Source: Silene latifolia (taxonomy: Eukaryota; Streptophyta; Magnoliopsida; Caryophyllales; Caryophyllaceae). Taken from it: DNA of 64,000 nt. Below, piece after piece: positions 23,660-33,494 of this stretch. The stretch is from contig NC_133534.1 in assembly GCF_048544455.1 (NCBI RefSeq), positions 86,085,637-86,149,636 of the forward strand, read 5' to 3'. A program made the position numbers and the translations under genes. Position 1 is the stretch's first letter. Every line of letters begins with the position of its first letter. The notes beneath the pieces were generated by a model, which saw nothing but the letters and a program-made list of their open reading frames with translations, was not told where the DNA came from and ran no database searches.

Positions 23660-24922
23660 AGAGTTATGAGGCACCTAATGTCAATACTAGTTTGGTTTTG
23701 CGAACTTTGAAGGTTGATTCTAAACCAATTGAGTCGGGACAGCGAAACCAACTGTTTCAAACTAATTGTAAGGTGAATGATAGATGGGTGAGTCTAATTA
23801 TCGATGGAGGGAGTTGTACTAACGTTGCCTCTACTGAAATGGTGTCTAAATTGGGTCTTAAGACCACAAAACATCCCCATCCTTATGCCTTGCATTGGCT
23901 AGATAACGGTAGTAGTGTCAAAGTTACTAAACAGGCCCGTGTGAATTTAGCAATGGGTTCGTATGTTGATGAGGTTTTGTGTGATGTTATACCCATGGAT
24001 GCTTGTCATATCTTGTTGGGTCGGCTTTGGCAATTTGATCGGGATGTATTGCATCGGGGAAGGTGTAATGAGTATGAATTGAGATATAAGGGGAAACGAA
24101 TTGTGCTCAAGCCTCTATCACCTCAAACAGTAGTGTTCTTTGCTACTAACACGATTCCCAAAGCTGGTATGTCGTTGTTGATTGGAGAACGGGGTGTGGA
24201 ACGTGCTATTGATGGTGATGAGCGAGATTTCTTACTTGTTGCTAAAGAAAATTCGAGTTCTAATATTGTTTTGCAGGAGCATGGCCGAATTGATAAACTC
24301 CTTACGGAGTTTAGTGATGTATTACCCGATGATTTGCAGATTGGTTTGCCTCCTCTTCGGGGCGTTGAACATCAACTTGACCTTATTCAAGGCTCATCTC
24401 TCCCGAATAAGGCTGCCTATCATTGTAATCCCGAAGAAACAAAGGAACTCCAAAAGCAAAAGGATGAAATGGTACATAAAGAGGTCGCATCAAAGTGGAA
24501 AGCAATGTTGAAACCCCATGAGGAAGTTCGGACCAAAATTGAAACCGTGCAAGTTTGCCTATCAAAGCAAGTCCAACAGAAATAAGAAGCGGAAGGTGTT
24601 CGGGGTTGGATACTTGGTTTGGGTGCAGTTTAGGAAAGAAAGATTCCCGAGCAAACGCAAGAATAAGCTCATGCCTAGGACCGAGGGTCCTTACAAAATC
24701 GTGGGTCGAGTCAACAACAATGCTTATAAGGTTGAACTTCCCGGTGACTATGGTGTTCACGCCACTTTTAATGTTGGTGATCTCTCTCCTTACTTGGATG
24801 ACGATGGCCTAGCTGAATTGAGGTCAATTCCTTTTCAAGGGGGAGGGGATGATGCGAACCAAGTTAGTGACTCAAAATTGATTGACGAGTGGGACGAATT
24901 TGGTTGTGAACGATCACGGTGA
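23660..24922 (+). pseudogene. pol: F protease with deleted pol
   Basis: The protease frame (open from 23692) is shifted relative to gag. It contains the active-site stretch IIDGGSCTNVAS and MDACHILLGR. It then enters the start of reverse transcriptase (LPPLRGVEHQLDLIQGSSLPNKAAYHCNPEE) and jumps straight to integrase C-terminal sequence (KAMLKPHEEVR; then LMPRTEGPYKIVGRVNNNAYKVELPG...FNVGDLSPYLDDD in the next frame). The whole of the reverse transcriptase core, RNase H and catalytic integrase is missing. No chromodomain is visible. Confidence 0.85.
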
Positions 24923-25008
24923 TGATCGATTATGGCTCGTGGTTTTCAGCCTTTAAGCTTCAATTATCCTTCCTTTGCGAATTTGCTAAGTATGGACTAA
25001 GGGGGGGC

Positions 25009-25593
25009 TGATTTGTGGCACGTTTACCAAGAGGAGAGGACGGTCCAAGCTTCACTTTTATTTTACATTTTTGATTATCTTTACAATAAAATGTTAGCTT
25101 AAATTTTTGTTTGTCTAAGTTCAATGTATTAGTTGTTTTAATGATTGTAATTAAGTGAAGAGTAAATGATAAACTCTTCACTTTGCTAGCTCTTGCACGG
25201 CTCACTTGAGGCTATATAATGCCTTCAAGTTCTTGAATAAAAATCATCTAAGAATTTTCGGAAAACTTGTGTTTACAAAATCGTTTCTTGCGTAGAAACA
25301 AAACTGATTTTAGTTAGAACGCGATTCTAATTGAAATTCTCGAGTTGTTGATCAATAGGTCTTGGTCTCACTCACTTTGATCAAGTAATAGGTCTTACTT
25401 GTTCAAAACACTATCCCTTATATACAAAATCCAGAACTGGTCGTACCTAGTACGTTCGGTTCGCCAAAAACAGTCCGCTAATTTTTATTCTTTTGTTCTC
25501 AAAATCGTTCCATTTCAGGTCTGCGCGTACCTAGTACGAACAGTCCTCTGCACTGTCCAAAACGTCCTTAAATCCGCTGCTCAATTCGTATCA
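25009..25593 (+). repeat. F second LTR
   Basis: It is a 585-bp near-copy of 22061-22646, followed directly by GCATC. Confidence 0.93.
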
Positions 25594-25598
25594 GCATC

Positions 25599-27488
25599 TA
25601 CAAAAATGAATAGCCACTTTCCTCATCTAAGTGGCGGAAATTATCTACAAAAGAAGAAATCTAAGGGTACACACTCCTTCATAGATATGGTTTCTTCAAA
25701 CCACTAAGCCTTGAAGGATACCAATAAATCACCACCAAGTTGTATCAAGCTAGGGTACCTTTGTCCTCAATTGTTAAATGCTTTCGTCAAGAGTAGACTC
25801 CCTATGGTGTTAGAAACACCGGAGGATCGAATTCCCCTTCTTGCCTAGACAAGAAGAAGGGTCGTCCCCTCTCTACCATGCACAAATGTGAATTCGATGG
25901 ATAAAGGGATCATTTGTATTTGAGTTTCATATGGGAGTTTGCTTTTGTTGTTTTTTTTCCCCCCCCCCCCCCCCCCCAATTTCTTGTGGCATTTGACATT
26001 TGAGAACATTTTCTTTTTGCCATTTATTTTAATGTTTGGCATTTCAATACTTGACAACTTTCAACTTTTTGCATTTTCTTTTGAACATTTTCAAAGCTAC
26101 CCCATTTGTAGTGAGGGTGCTTCTATTTGAAGCATAAGAGTTTTCATTTTTGTTACTCCTCTATTCTTTTGATGCAATTGCAAACTTTTGAACTTTCATT
26201 TCAATGCTTGAACTCAAAATTGAACAATTTTTGTGCTCATTCCCTTTTGTTGACAAAATGTGGTAGAATGTGGAACATGGTTTCATGGTTTCAAGGATCA
26301 CCTTGGAATAAATGGTAGCCAAGGAGTTATCACACCACAAGGTACTTTTGACTAGGCCTTAATCCATAGGTCAAAGGATACTAGCATGACACATCCTAGG
26401 GTGTTTTACAAGCATTCTAACAAGCGAAGTCTTAAGAAGAAAAAGTATCTATAAGGGCCTTATATACACTTATCAAGATTCCCAAATAGATTTTTTCACA
26501 AAAAAATTCGTAAATGCAACTACATGCCATGTGCAACTAACATATATACAACTATAATGCATATGCTTCTACCAACTAGTATGCCATATAATCTAAATGT
26601 AACTCCTAACAACACATAGATATACAAACCGCAACAACAAAATACACCACATCCTCCTTGACATGTAAGCCCATCCTCCTCATATGAATAATGAAATTAA
26701 ATGGAACGGAAATAGAGATTAGAGCGATCATACCAAGCGGTCTTCACATTCCCTTGATAGTGCCTCAAATGTAGTGTTGTATCTATGTGAGAAGAGAACA
26801 AAAGCACAAATATATACAATTCTACACTACTAAATTAAAGAAAATGTTTTTGGTTTTTGAAATTTTTAAATTTTTATGGATTTTGTTTTAATGAAATTGA
26901 AGAACATATTTTTGGGTTTTTTCGAAATTTTTCAATTTTTATGTATTTTGAAATATAAATTCCCATCCCCCACTTTATTTTGGACATTGTCCTCAATGTA
27001 CATGTAGGAGTAGGAATGAAAAAGAAATACATGTTTTTTGATTTTTGATTTTTATGGAAATTGAAGTATAAATGCAATGATATGATATGAATGAATGCAT
27101 GCTCTAACTAAATGCAATTTTATATGACATATATAACAAATGAATCCAATCTAAACTATACTAGATGATGCATGTTTTTTATTAAACTATGGTCACTTAT
27201 GATCAAACCTCCCCAAACCGATTTAAACACTATTTCTAGTGTAGAAATGAATAGGTTTGGTCATTTGTGAAATCAACTAATTATATGAAATATATCACAA
27301 TACAAACTAATCTATTTATGTTACAATGCAATTATACTATATGAACTAACTAATGCAAAATGGAATATAATACAAATGTAACTAAATGCAAGATAATTGA
27401 AAATGCGATACAACTATACATGAGAGAAAGAAAAAGAAAAAAAAATATCTTACAATTAGAGGTGGTGTGGTAGACACCTCTTACCATC
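25599..27488. other. B2 3' non-coding region
   Basis: It is the reverse-oriented counterpart of 17262-18970 in B1. It includes a 19-nt C run (25959-25977) preceded by an 8-nt T run, a likely slippage-prone site. No gene is supported. Confidence 0.7.
25959..25977 (+). repeat. Poly-C tract
   Basis: Nineteen consecutive C, absent from the matching B1 position near 18650, where a short purine-rich AGGGG stretch occurs instead. The length may be partly a sequencing or assembly artefact. Confidence 0.8.
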
Positions 27489-27713
27489 TCACTCGTCATC
27501 ATCATCATCATTGCGGTATCCACACCCGCTAGAACCTCCTTGGTCATACCCTCCCCCTTGGCTAAAGAATCCTCCACCTTGGCCGCCAAAGTTCCCGTCT
27601 TGGTTCCCTTGATTAGGGAACAAAAGGTGCGGTTGAGCCCAAGATGGGTGAGGCCCTCTAGGGTCGATATACCCTTGTTGAGCCATGTTGTAGTAGGAGG
27701 GGTATTGAGCAAT
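27489..27713 (-). pseudogene. C-terminal tail of B2 ORF-1 after an in-frame stop
   Basis: Directly after the TAA that ends the 427-residue ORF, the same frame is open for 74 codons (IAQYPSYYNMAQQGYIDPRG..., then a Gly/Gln-rich run and a terminal DDDDDE). The lack of frameshift and the acidic end, also seen in B1, suggest that this was once the C-terminus of the same protein. Confidence 0.7.
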
Positions 27714-28997
27714 TTAGTTGCCAACCCTTCCATCGTACACTCCAAGATCGACCTGTTGCATCATCCTCATCAAGTCATTCATGTCTGGAGGATCGGGAAC
27801 TTGGGGAGCGAAGGGCACATGTTGTGTGGGGTAGGGCGGAATGGGCACATAGTATGGTGGTGCATTTACCCGTCCCGGCATCCCACGAGTTTGTTGAGGT
27901 TGACGAGGTGCTTCTTTTCTTTGTGGTGGGTTGGGGTGAATCTCAATATCGAGGAGGTAGCTTGGTGTAGGTGAGTACCATCTCAACCGTGGCTCAGTAG
28001 GTGGTACGTTCCACCCCATGAGGACAATTGAAGAGCATCCCTTTGTAAACCACTCCACACTTCCAGTTTGAGTGTATGTGCACCACCGGTGGTGGTTGAA
28101 GATGGCATCCACGTCAATCAAAGTGCTCCCTTCGAGCTTTACATAAGCCCCATGAAGGTTAAACCCGGGGCAAAGATCATTTGCCAACATTGTGATTAGG
28201 CCTCCCATCACAAAGGACTTAATGTTAGAGTTCCCTTGAGCATAATCAAAGAGCCTTGTAAGCATCTCAAGGGGCATGTTGAAATTGTAAGCCCTTGTCC
28301 CTTGAACATTTAAGTAGTACTCTAAAAAGTTCAAGTCAAGAAGGGTGCACCTATCTTGTTCTAGCCTTCCATTGATGGTGCCGACTAAGAAGCGCTCGGT
28401 GATCCGAATCACCGGATGTTGAATGGCAAAGGTATAGCATTGTTTCAAGGCAAAGAGTTCCCTCCCGGATATGGCTCTCAAAATGTGGTTAACATTGAAG
28501 TCGGAGGGCTTGTCGGTGTTTTCCCTCAGCACTTCAAGACCAAAAACGTTTGCAAATTGGTCAAGGGTCAACCTATGGTCTTGGTTGCATAGTCGGAACT
28601 CCAAACAAACAGTTCTCCGAGTATTAGTGACGATGCGGAGACTACACAAAAACTCGAGGGTAAGACTAAGGTAAGTATCCTCATGGGCATAGAATAGCTT
28701 CCCGAGACCCAAACCAACGAAGAACATTTCAGTTTGATACCTTATGCCTAGAACTTCTAAAACAGCGGTATCAATAAATTGAGTGGGCTCGTAACGCTTA
28801 CCTAGCAAATGAACGAATTTTTGGCGGTGTTCATCGCAAGTGAAGATTACCTCGGGGAAGTACTCGAGTTGTTCCACACCTTGTATTACCACATTGTGAT
28901 GACCCCTTGTCTCCCTTGGGGTGGATGAAGAAGTACCCTTGCGCTTCTTAGGTGCGGTCTCGGCAGATTTCTTGCCTTTGCCTCTTAGGTTCATCAT
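27714..28997 (-). CDS. B2 ATHILA ORF-1-type protein, 427 aa
   Basis: The ATG at 28997 opens a basic N-terminus (MMNLRGKGKKSAETAPKKRKG), followed by conserved blocks shared with B1 ORF-1: YFPEVIFTCDEHRQKF, VGLGLGKLFYAHEDTY, LTLDQFANVFGL, and MGGLITMLANDLCPGFN. The C-terminal third is Pro/Gln-rich. It is the most complete ORF-1 copy here and has no frameshift where B1 does. It lies in place of the 3' ORF of Athila elements (PF03078 by recall); function unknown, and the basic start could act as a nuclear signal. A dyad array lies 165-560 bp upstream. The TAA is probably a premature stop, given the open tail at 27489-27713. Confidence 0.83.
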   Translation of the reverse strand: MMNLRGKGKKSAETAPKKRKGTSSSTPRETRGHHNVVIQGVEQLEYFPEVIFTCDEHRQKFVHLLGKRYEPTQFIDTAVLEVLGIRYQTEMFFVGLGLGKLFYAHEDTYLSLTLEFLCSLRIVTNTRRTVCLEFRLCNQDHRLTLDQFANVFGLEVLRENTDKPSDFNVNHILRAISGRELFALKQCYTFAIQHPVIRITERFLVGTINGRLEQDRCTLLDLNFLEYYLNVQGTRAYNFNMPLEMLTRLFDYAQGNSNIKSFVMGGLITMLANDLCPGFNLHGAYVKLEGSTLIDVDAIFNHHRWCTYTQTGSVEWFTKGCSSIVLMGWNVPPTEPRLRWYSPTPSYLLDIEIHPNPPQRKEAPRQPQQTRGMPGRVNAPPYYVPIPPYPTQHVPFAPQVPDPPDMNDLMRMMQQVDLGVYDGRVGN

Positions 28998-29160
28998 TTT
29001 TTATTGAAAAATTAGAGTTTTGGGTTGATTTTTGTGATGGGGATTTTTGAGGGATGATGATGTGAGATTTTGAGGAGATAAGATAAGAAAAATGAGGGAT
29101 GGTGGGGGTGTAATAAAGAAAAACGGTTGGGAGTTGAGCGGATAAGGGCTGGGCTCGGGC
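28998..29160. other. B2 ORF-1 leader and core-promoter region
   Basis: On the minus strand this is a pyrimidine-rich leader with TTTATTACACCCCC, a weak TATA-like counterpart of the B1 box. Confidence 0.45.
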
Positions 29161-29560
29161 GGATAGATCGAGAACCCGGCTAAAAACTGAGGCAATCTGA
29201 GCGACTCGTGCTCGAGAAGAGCGTCTCGTTGCTGTAATCCGAGCGTCTTGCTTGGAGGACGCGGGTATTCATAGTCAGTGAGCCTGGATATTTTGTGATC
29301 GGCAGGGAATGAGCGTATCCTGGTAGAGACGAGCTTCTCTTATGGGACGAGCGGATTCTTGAGAATCCGAGCGGATTCTCACATAGTACAAAAATGTTTC
29401 CAAGGCTACGCTAAGGACGAGCGTCTCAGGTCCAATACGAGCGTCTTCTCGCTGAGACGGGCGTCTCCCCAGCAATCCGAGTGGATTAGGGGTCAGTGCT
29501 GAATTATGCTCTTGGAAAAACTCAGGACGAGCGTCTTGGTCGGGACGAGCGTCTCGTGCC
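29160..29560. promoter_or_regulatory. B-type dyad array upstream of B2 ORF-1
   Basis: Sites include ATCCG-AG-CGTCT (29237), GGACG-AG-CGGAT (29345), the fully symmetric ATCCG-AG-CGGAT (29365) and several (G)GACG-AG-CGTCT copies near 29414-29545. The central dinucleotide is mostly AG here, while CC and CT dominate in the B1 array. Confidence 0.8.
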
Positions 29561-29980
29561 GTTCTTCGTCAATCCCTTGTTTCCTTCATTTGGATTCTTT
29601 CCCTTGCACCCTTTTGTGATTCCTTCTTATCTTTTTCTGAAAATATGCTCAATAAATGGGTAAGAAACCCTCTCTCACTACTCTCATGTAGGAAAATGCA
29701 AGAAAATACGAAATTATATACAATATTATACAATGCAAAGATTATGGGAATGCAAATATTACAAATGGTGGTTTGAGATAGGACTCCACCAAACTAGTTT
29801 GAATCATTGAGATTCTTTGTCCATAGAGCTCAAGGCTCTTAGAAGGAGATCAAAAGCTTGTGAACAAGCCCCAAATAAGCATAAGTATGGTTTGCTCTAA
29901 TTCAAAATAAAGCTTGGCCAAGGAAACTTGTCATTCATTCTCTTTTTCACCTTGCTCGTGACACTTGAATATTTGCAATG
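29561..29980. other. B2 spacer between unknown ORF and dyad array
   Basis: AT-rich, no supported gene. Confidence 0.6.
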
Positions 29981-31249
29981 CTACCAATAAATAAGCCCAT
30001 GATTCTTGTCAACACTAGGAGTCAAGTATGGCTCATTTTCGTCTGGAGACTTCCACTTACAGTCCTCTCCTTTCATTTTGGTGACGATGATAGCACTTTG
30101 ATTACTCAATCCTTCCAAAGTAGAAGGAAAATTTTCACAACATTGATGATGGGATAGCTTAGGAATTGAGGTTGTGGGTGCCAAATCTCCACAAGTGAGT
30201 TTATTTGCAAGTTTGTTCTTGAGCTTTTCCACCAAGTACCCTTTATATGACGATTTGACTTTTTGGAGAAGATCCACCATATCATCTCCAACAATCATAG
30301 GTTCCATGGTGGGTGTGAAATGGTCTTCATATGCAATAGGGAAGAGGCATTCATCTTCTTCATGATAAGAAATCTCAAATTTCTCAAGGATGGATTCCTG
30401 AAGTAAGGTGACCTCACAAGTCCATTTGTCTTCCCTATTCCAAAGGTCCTTGCAAAAAACATAAGCTTCTTTCACGATCTCATCATCATGGCTATCCTCA
30501 TAAGAATCATAAACGGGGGCTTTATCTCTCTCCAATAATCCTTCCTCCACCATCTCAATATTCACATCAAAAGACACACCCTCATACTCACAAAGGCTAA
30601 GAGTATTTGGCTTACTCAACGTCATATCTTCCTCATCAAATACCACACTTTCGTACTCACAAGAGCTCAAGAGGTTTAGCCCTTCCCACTTCTCATCTTC
30701 CATATCAAAGGTCACCCCTTCAAACTCGCATTCATGGACAATGTTGAAGGATTGGTGGGGAGTAGCCACTTGGGTTTCCTTCATTTGGGAAATTTGATTT
30801 GACAACTCATCACCATGGGTAACAATATTTTGAAGAACATTGTCTCTATTTTGGCTCTCCTCTAGCACTTGTTTGAAGAAGTTTTGTTGATCTCCCATCA
30901 TTTGGAGAATCACATTTTGAATGGGCTTATCTTCTTGTTGTGGGTAGGTGTGAAAATGATTGTATTGTGGCATTTGGTATTCATTGTAAAGTGGGTATTG
31001 GGAGGTTAGTTGTTGTGGATATTGGATGTGGGGGTTTTGGTGGGAAAATTTGGTGTAGTAGTTAGGATTTTTATTGTACGAGTAGTAAGGTAGGTTTGTG
31101 TTGACTTGCTCCTCAAAATCTCCATACCCATTGTAGTCATACTCAAAAGATCCACCACATACTCCATGTACCAAGTCTTGGGTCATTATCATAACCAAGA
31201 TAAAGATACAACTACAAACATGGAAACTACAATAAAACGGTAAAAACAA
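29981..31249 (-). CDS. Unknown ORF replacing gag-pol in B2 (up to 422 aa)
   Basis: It is an uninterrupted frame starting 75 bp after the primer site. By comparison with the B1 leader, I think translation starts at Met20 or Met22 (31192 or 31186), and that the hydrophobic first 19 residues are untranslated leader. The N-terminal part is rich in Tyr, Gln, Asn and Pro. A central acidic part has three repeats of C-E-[FY]-E-[GS]-V-x-F-D about 30 residues apart. A charged C-terminal part follows (LLQKVKSSYKGYLVEKLKNKL). No zinc knuckle, protease or polymerase motif is visible. I do not recognise the family. The intact frame in an element with other lesions suggests a retained role or recent activity. 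Confidence 0.72.
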   Translation of the reverse strand: MFLPFYCSFHVCSCIFILVMIMTQDLVHGVCGGSFEYDYNGYGDFEEQVNTNLPYYSYNKNPNYYTKFSHQNPHIQYPQQLTSQYPLYNEYQMPQYNHFHTYPQQEDKPIQNVILQMMGDQQNFFKQVLEESQNRDNVLQNIVTHGDELSNQISQMKETQVATPHQSFNIVHECEFEGVTFDMEDEKWEGLNLLSSCEYESVVFDEEDMTLSKPNTLSLCEYEGVSFDVNIEMVEEGLLERDKAPVYDSYEDSHDDEIVKEAYVFCKDLWNREDKWTCEVTLLQESILEKFEISYHEEDECLFPIAYEDHFTPTMEPMIVGDDMVDLLQKVKSSYKGYLVEKLKNKLANKLTCGDLAPTTSIPKLSHHQCCENFPSTLEGLSNQSAIIVTKMKGEDCKWKSPDENEPYLTPSVDKNHGLIYW

Positions 31250-31324
31250 ACCTTGAGGAACAAGTTACTCAAGGTTAAAGCAAAATTAAAATAGACAAAT
31301 AAACAAGAACTTAATCACATAACA

Positions 31325-31345
31325 CCGTCCACGGCAACGGCGCCA
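31325..31345 (-). promoter_or_regulatory. B2 primer binding site
   Basis: On the minus strand it begins TGGCGCCGTTGCCGTGGA, 3 bp inside the right LTR. It is the Athila/tRNA-Asp type. Confidence 0.88.
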
Positions 31346-31348
31346 TTT

Positions 31349-32961
31349 TGATGGTAGAAGTGAGACGTTGTTCACTCCATCAAACACATTTATATTCTCA
31401 ACAAACAACTAGTTAGTGGTTAATTCGAGGTCGATCCATGGGATGGTGTGCTTTGGGTTCTAAGCCTATCTATCTCAATTTATGCTAGTGTCACAATTGA
31501 TTTGGGTTTGTAGTTGTGTTCTAGACTAATGCAAGCAATAAAGTAAAACAAGCAATAAAAGGAGATGAAGTTGTAAATAAATGACTAAAAGTGCTAGGAT
31601 ATCATGGGTTCATAGGGGATTCATGGGAGTAGACCATACAAACATGTTCTCAATTGCATGCAAGCGTTTATTGTTGTGATGGAATCGAGTTGGTGTATAA
31701 GCTTACAATCCCTAAAAAGGTTTGGGTCCCGAAGCCGAATCTATTAGATTGTACAACACCTACAAGTCTAATGAGGCTCGAGTTGGTTTATATGCTTAAA
31801 AACCTCATTGAAGAGATAGGTGATAGGTAAAAATGCAATGATTCATAGGCTCGCATTTCATCAAACATAACATGTGCATAAGTTGAAATCACCACAAGCA
31901 AGCAAATTAATTAGTAAAAACATGTTAGATTAAGCATGAATCATTCCCCATGTTTGTTTCCCTTAATTCCCCATTAATCTTAGCTAAAGGACTACTCACT
32001 CATGATCAAGTTTAACATGTTAATAAGGTTGTCAATCATACTAACAAAGCAAAACATGATGAATAAATGATGTGATTAACAATAATTAAACAAGAGTAAA
32101 AGGGATTATACCTATTTAAAATGATCCAAATAATAAAGCAAAGAATAAAAGAAGAGAACTTGATTGATTCATGAAGAGTTGTCAATTCTCCAATAATAAC
32201 CCAATAATCTTCAATTACCCAATAATAATAAACTTGAACAATGATTAAGGAAAGATTAATATGTAATTTTATGGAATGATTGGGATTGATCTATTTTTAA
32301 TCTACTCCTAATCTAATCTAAGGAAGTTTCTCTCCTCATGGGACCTAATCCTCCCCCCTTTGATTATTACAAATGAAGTATATATAGTAGTTCATTATTA
32401 GGTTAATTAAGGATAGATTATTAAATAACAATGCTAAGTTTTGAGTAGGGAAATGCAAGTCTTACGAGGAGATGAGCATATCACGTCGCTAGTGCTACCA
32501 CGATCCGCTCGGACCAGGAGAGGAGACGCTCGGATCACACTACTGGGGGACGCTCGTCTTGGCCAAGAGACGCTCGGATGGTGGTTAAGGGAGACGCCCG
32601 GATCGTGCCTGGTCCGCTCGGATTCCTTGGCAGACAGCTTCTCTTCTTTTCTTCCTTCATAATCCGCGAGGATCATTTCGGGTATGCAAGGATCTTTTAA
32701 TCATTGCCCATTTCACTTTATTATCTACATAGGCCTTCAAGTGATATCTTCTCTTTGATGCTTGGTCATTAGATGAGATCAATATAGCTCCATTTTGCCA
32801 TATAAATGCAAGGTTAGCACTCCTTTCCAACCAAGGGGACAAAACCTCAAAGAATATGCAAAATGGGAAACTAAAGATAGTAAATGACCCAATTATGCAC
32901 TATAAAGCATAGGAACGAGGTTAATTCGGGGACTAAATGTGCTTAAATATGAGTCACATCA
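31349..32961 (-). repeat. B2 right (5') LTR
   Basis: It is a 1613-bp LTR starting TGATGGTAGAAG and ending CACATCA on the plus strand. It matches the split left LTR and carries a dyad array with site starts at 32503, 32524, 32548, 32568, 32592 and 32612. Confidence 0.92.
32503..32623. promoter_or_regulatory. B-type dyad array in B2 right LTR
   Basis: Six sites at 21-, 24-, 20-, 24- and 20-bp steps, with the same order and spacing as in the left LTR. The fourth is AGACG-CT-CGGAT and the last GTCCG-CT-CGGAT. Confidence 0.84.
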
Positions 32962-32966
32962 AAGGT
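32962..32966. repeat. Target-site duplication AAGGT, right of B2
   Basis: Matches 8880-8884. Confidence 0.9.
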
Positions 32967-33041
32967 TCAAATGACTCTTTATTTGATGATCATTCGTCAT
33001 TTATCAAATTAATTCAAAAGCGGGAAAGGTAAGACACTTAC

Positions 33042-33489
33042 CAAGATCGGCTAGAACGCCAACCTCCGGTGAACGAACTCAGAGTACTCCTCGCCCGGAA
33101 GGAGAAAGGCGTCACCACTCGCGTCCACCAAGTCAGCCTCTCTCTCAGCGTCAGATGGCTCCCTAAACATTGTCCGTGGAGGATCGATGGGAACCGCGAA
33201 AGTGTCACAAGAGCACTGACGAGTCAAACGCTCGCCCAGGTACCACACAGGTCTCATGGACATCCTCAGCAACAACCGACTCGTGCTCCTAGGACGAAGG
33301 ACCTCAGCCACGAAAGAAGGAGCATTAGGGTAGTTCTCCCAAGGTCTAGGCACCCACTAAAACAAGAAAAGGAGGGGTCATTCCTATGATCGGCTATAAG
33401 CGGGAAGAGGGTCATTCCTATGATCGCTTCTAAAGTAAGAATAAATAAAGGAAAAGTAATCAAGTACTAAAGTTTTCCAACATCAGGGC
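33042..33489 (-). pseudogene. PMD gene exon 5 and end of exon 4
   Basis: Exon 5 (33356-33042) follows a TTTTAG acceptor and begins WVPRPWENYPNAPSFVAEVLRPRSTSR. It has a stop near its end (RRLAF*) before a GTAAGTG donor. The segment 33489 to about 33470 continues exon 4 (ALMLENF) from the far side of C1. The exon 4 donor is uncertain. B2 lies 75 bp into the following intron. Confidence 0.62.
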
Positions 33490-33494
33490 GTTCA
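33490..33494. repeat. Target-site duplication GTTCA, left of C1
   Basis: Matches GTTCA at 49343-49347. Confidence 0.92.

Larger units (their letters stand above)
21897..25598 (+). mobile_element. Chromovirus-like gypsy element 'F' with 5' extension (GCATC duplications included)
   Basis: GCATC at 21897-21901 and 25594-25598 flank an insertion running 21902-25593. Its order is unusual: 159 bp of pre-LTR sequence (21902-22060), LTR (22061-22646), primer site, gag, protease, pol remnant, a second copy of the 159 bp (24850-25008), LTR (25009-25593). The two LTRs are 586 and 585 bp and nearly identical. Comparison with B1 (18970-19030) confirms that the flanks are contiguous B2 sequence. Pol is internally deleted, so F is not autonomous. 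Confidence 0.88.
8885..32961 (-). mobile_element. Athila-like element 'B2', minus strand, carrying B1 and F
   Basis: Right LTR 31349-32961 (its 5' LTR) is followed inward by a primer binding site complementary-type GGCGCC box (31325-31345), an unknown 422-codon ORF, a dyad array, an ORF-1 gene, a 3' non-coding region and a polypurine tract. The left LTR is 8885-9898 plus 21031-21663, split by B1. Perfect AAGGT target duplications flank the whole. B2 lacks gag, protease, reverse transcriptase and integrase, so it depends on other elements. Without nested insertions it is about 9.2 kb. F lies in its 3' region. Confidence 0.9.

Noticed and set aside
31193-31249. Signal peptide at the start of the unknown B2 ORF
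   Set aside because: The hydrophobic first 19 codons align in position with the untranslated leader of B1; translation more likely starts at 31192 or 31186.
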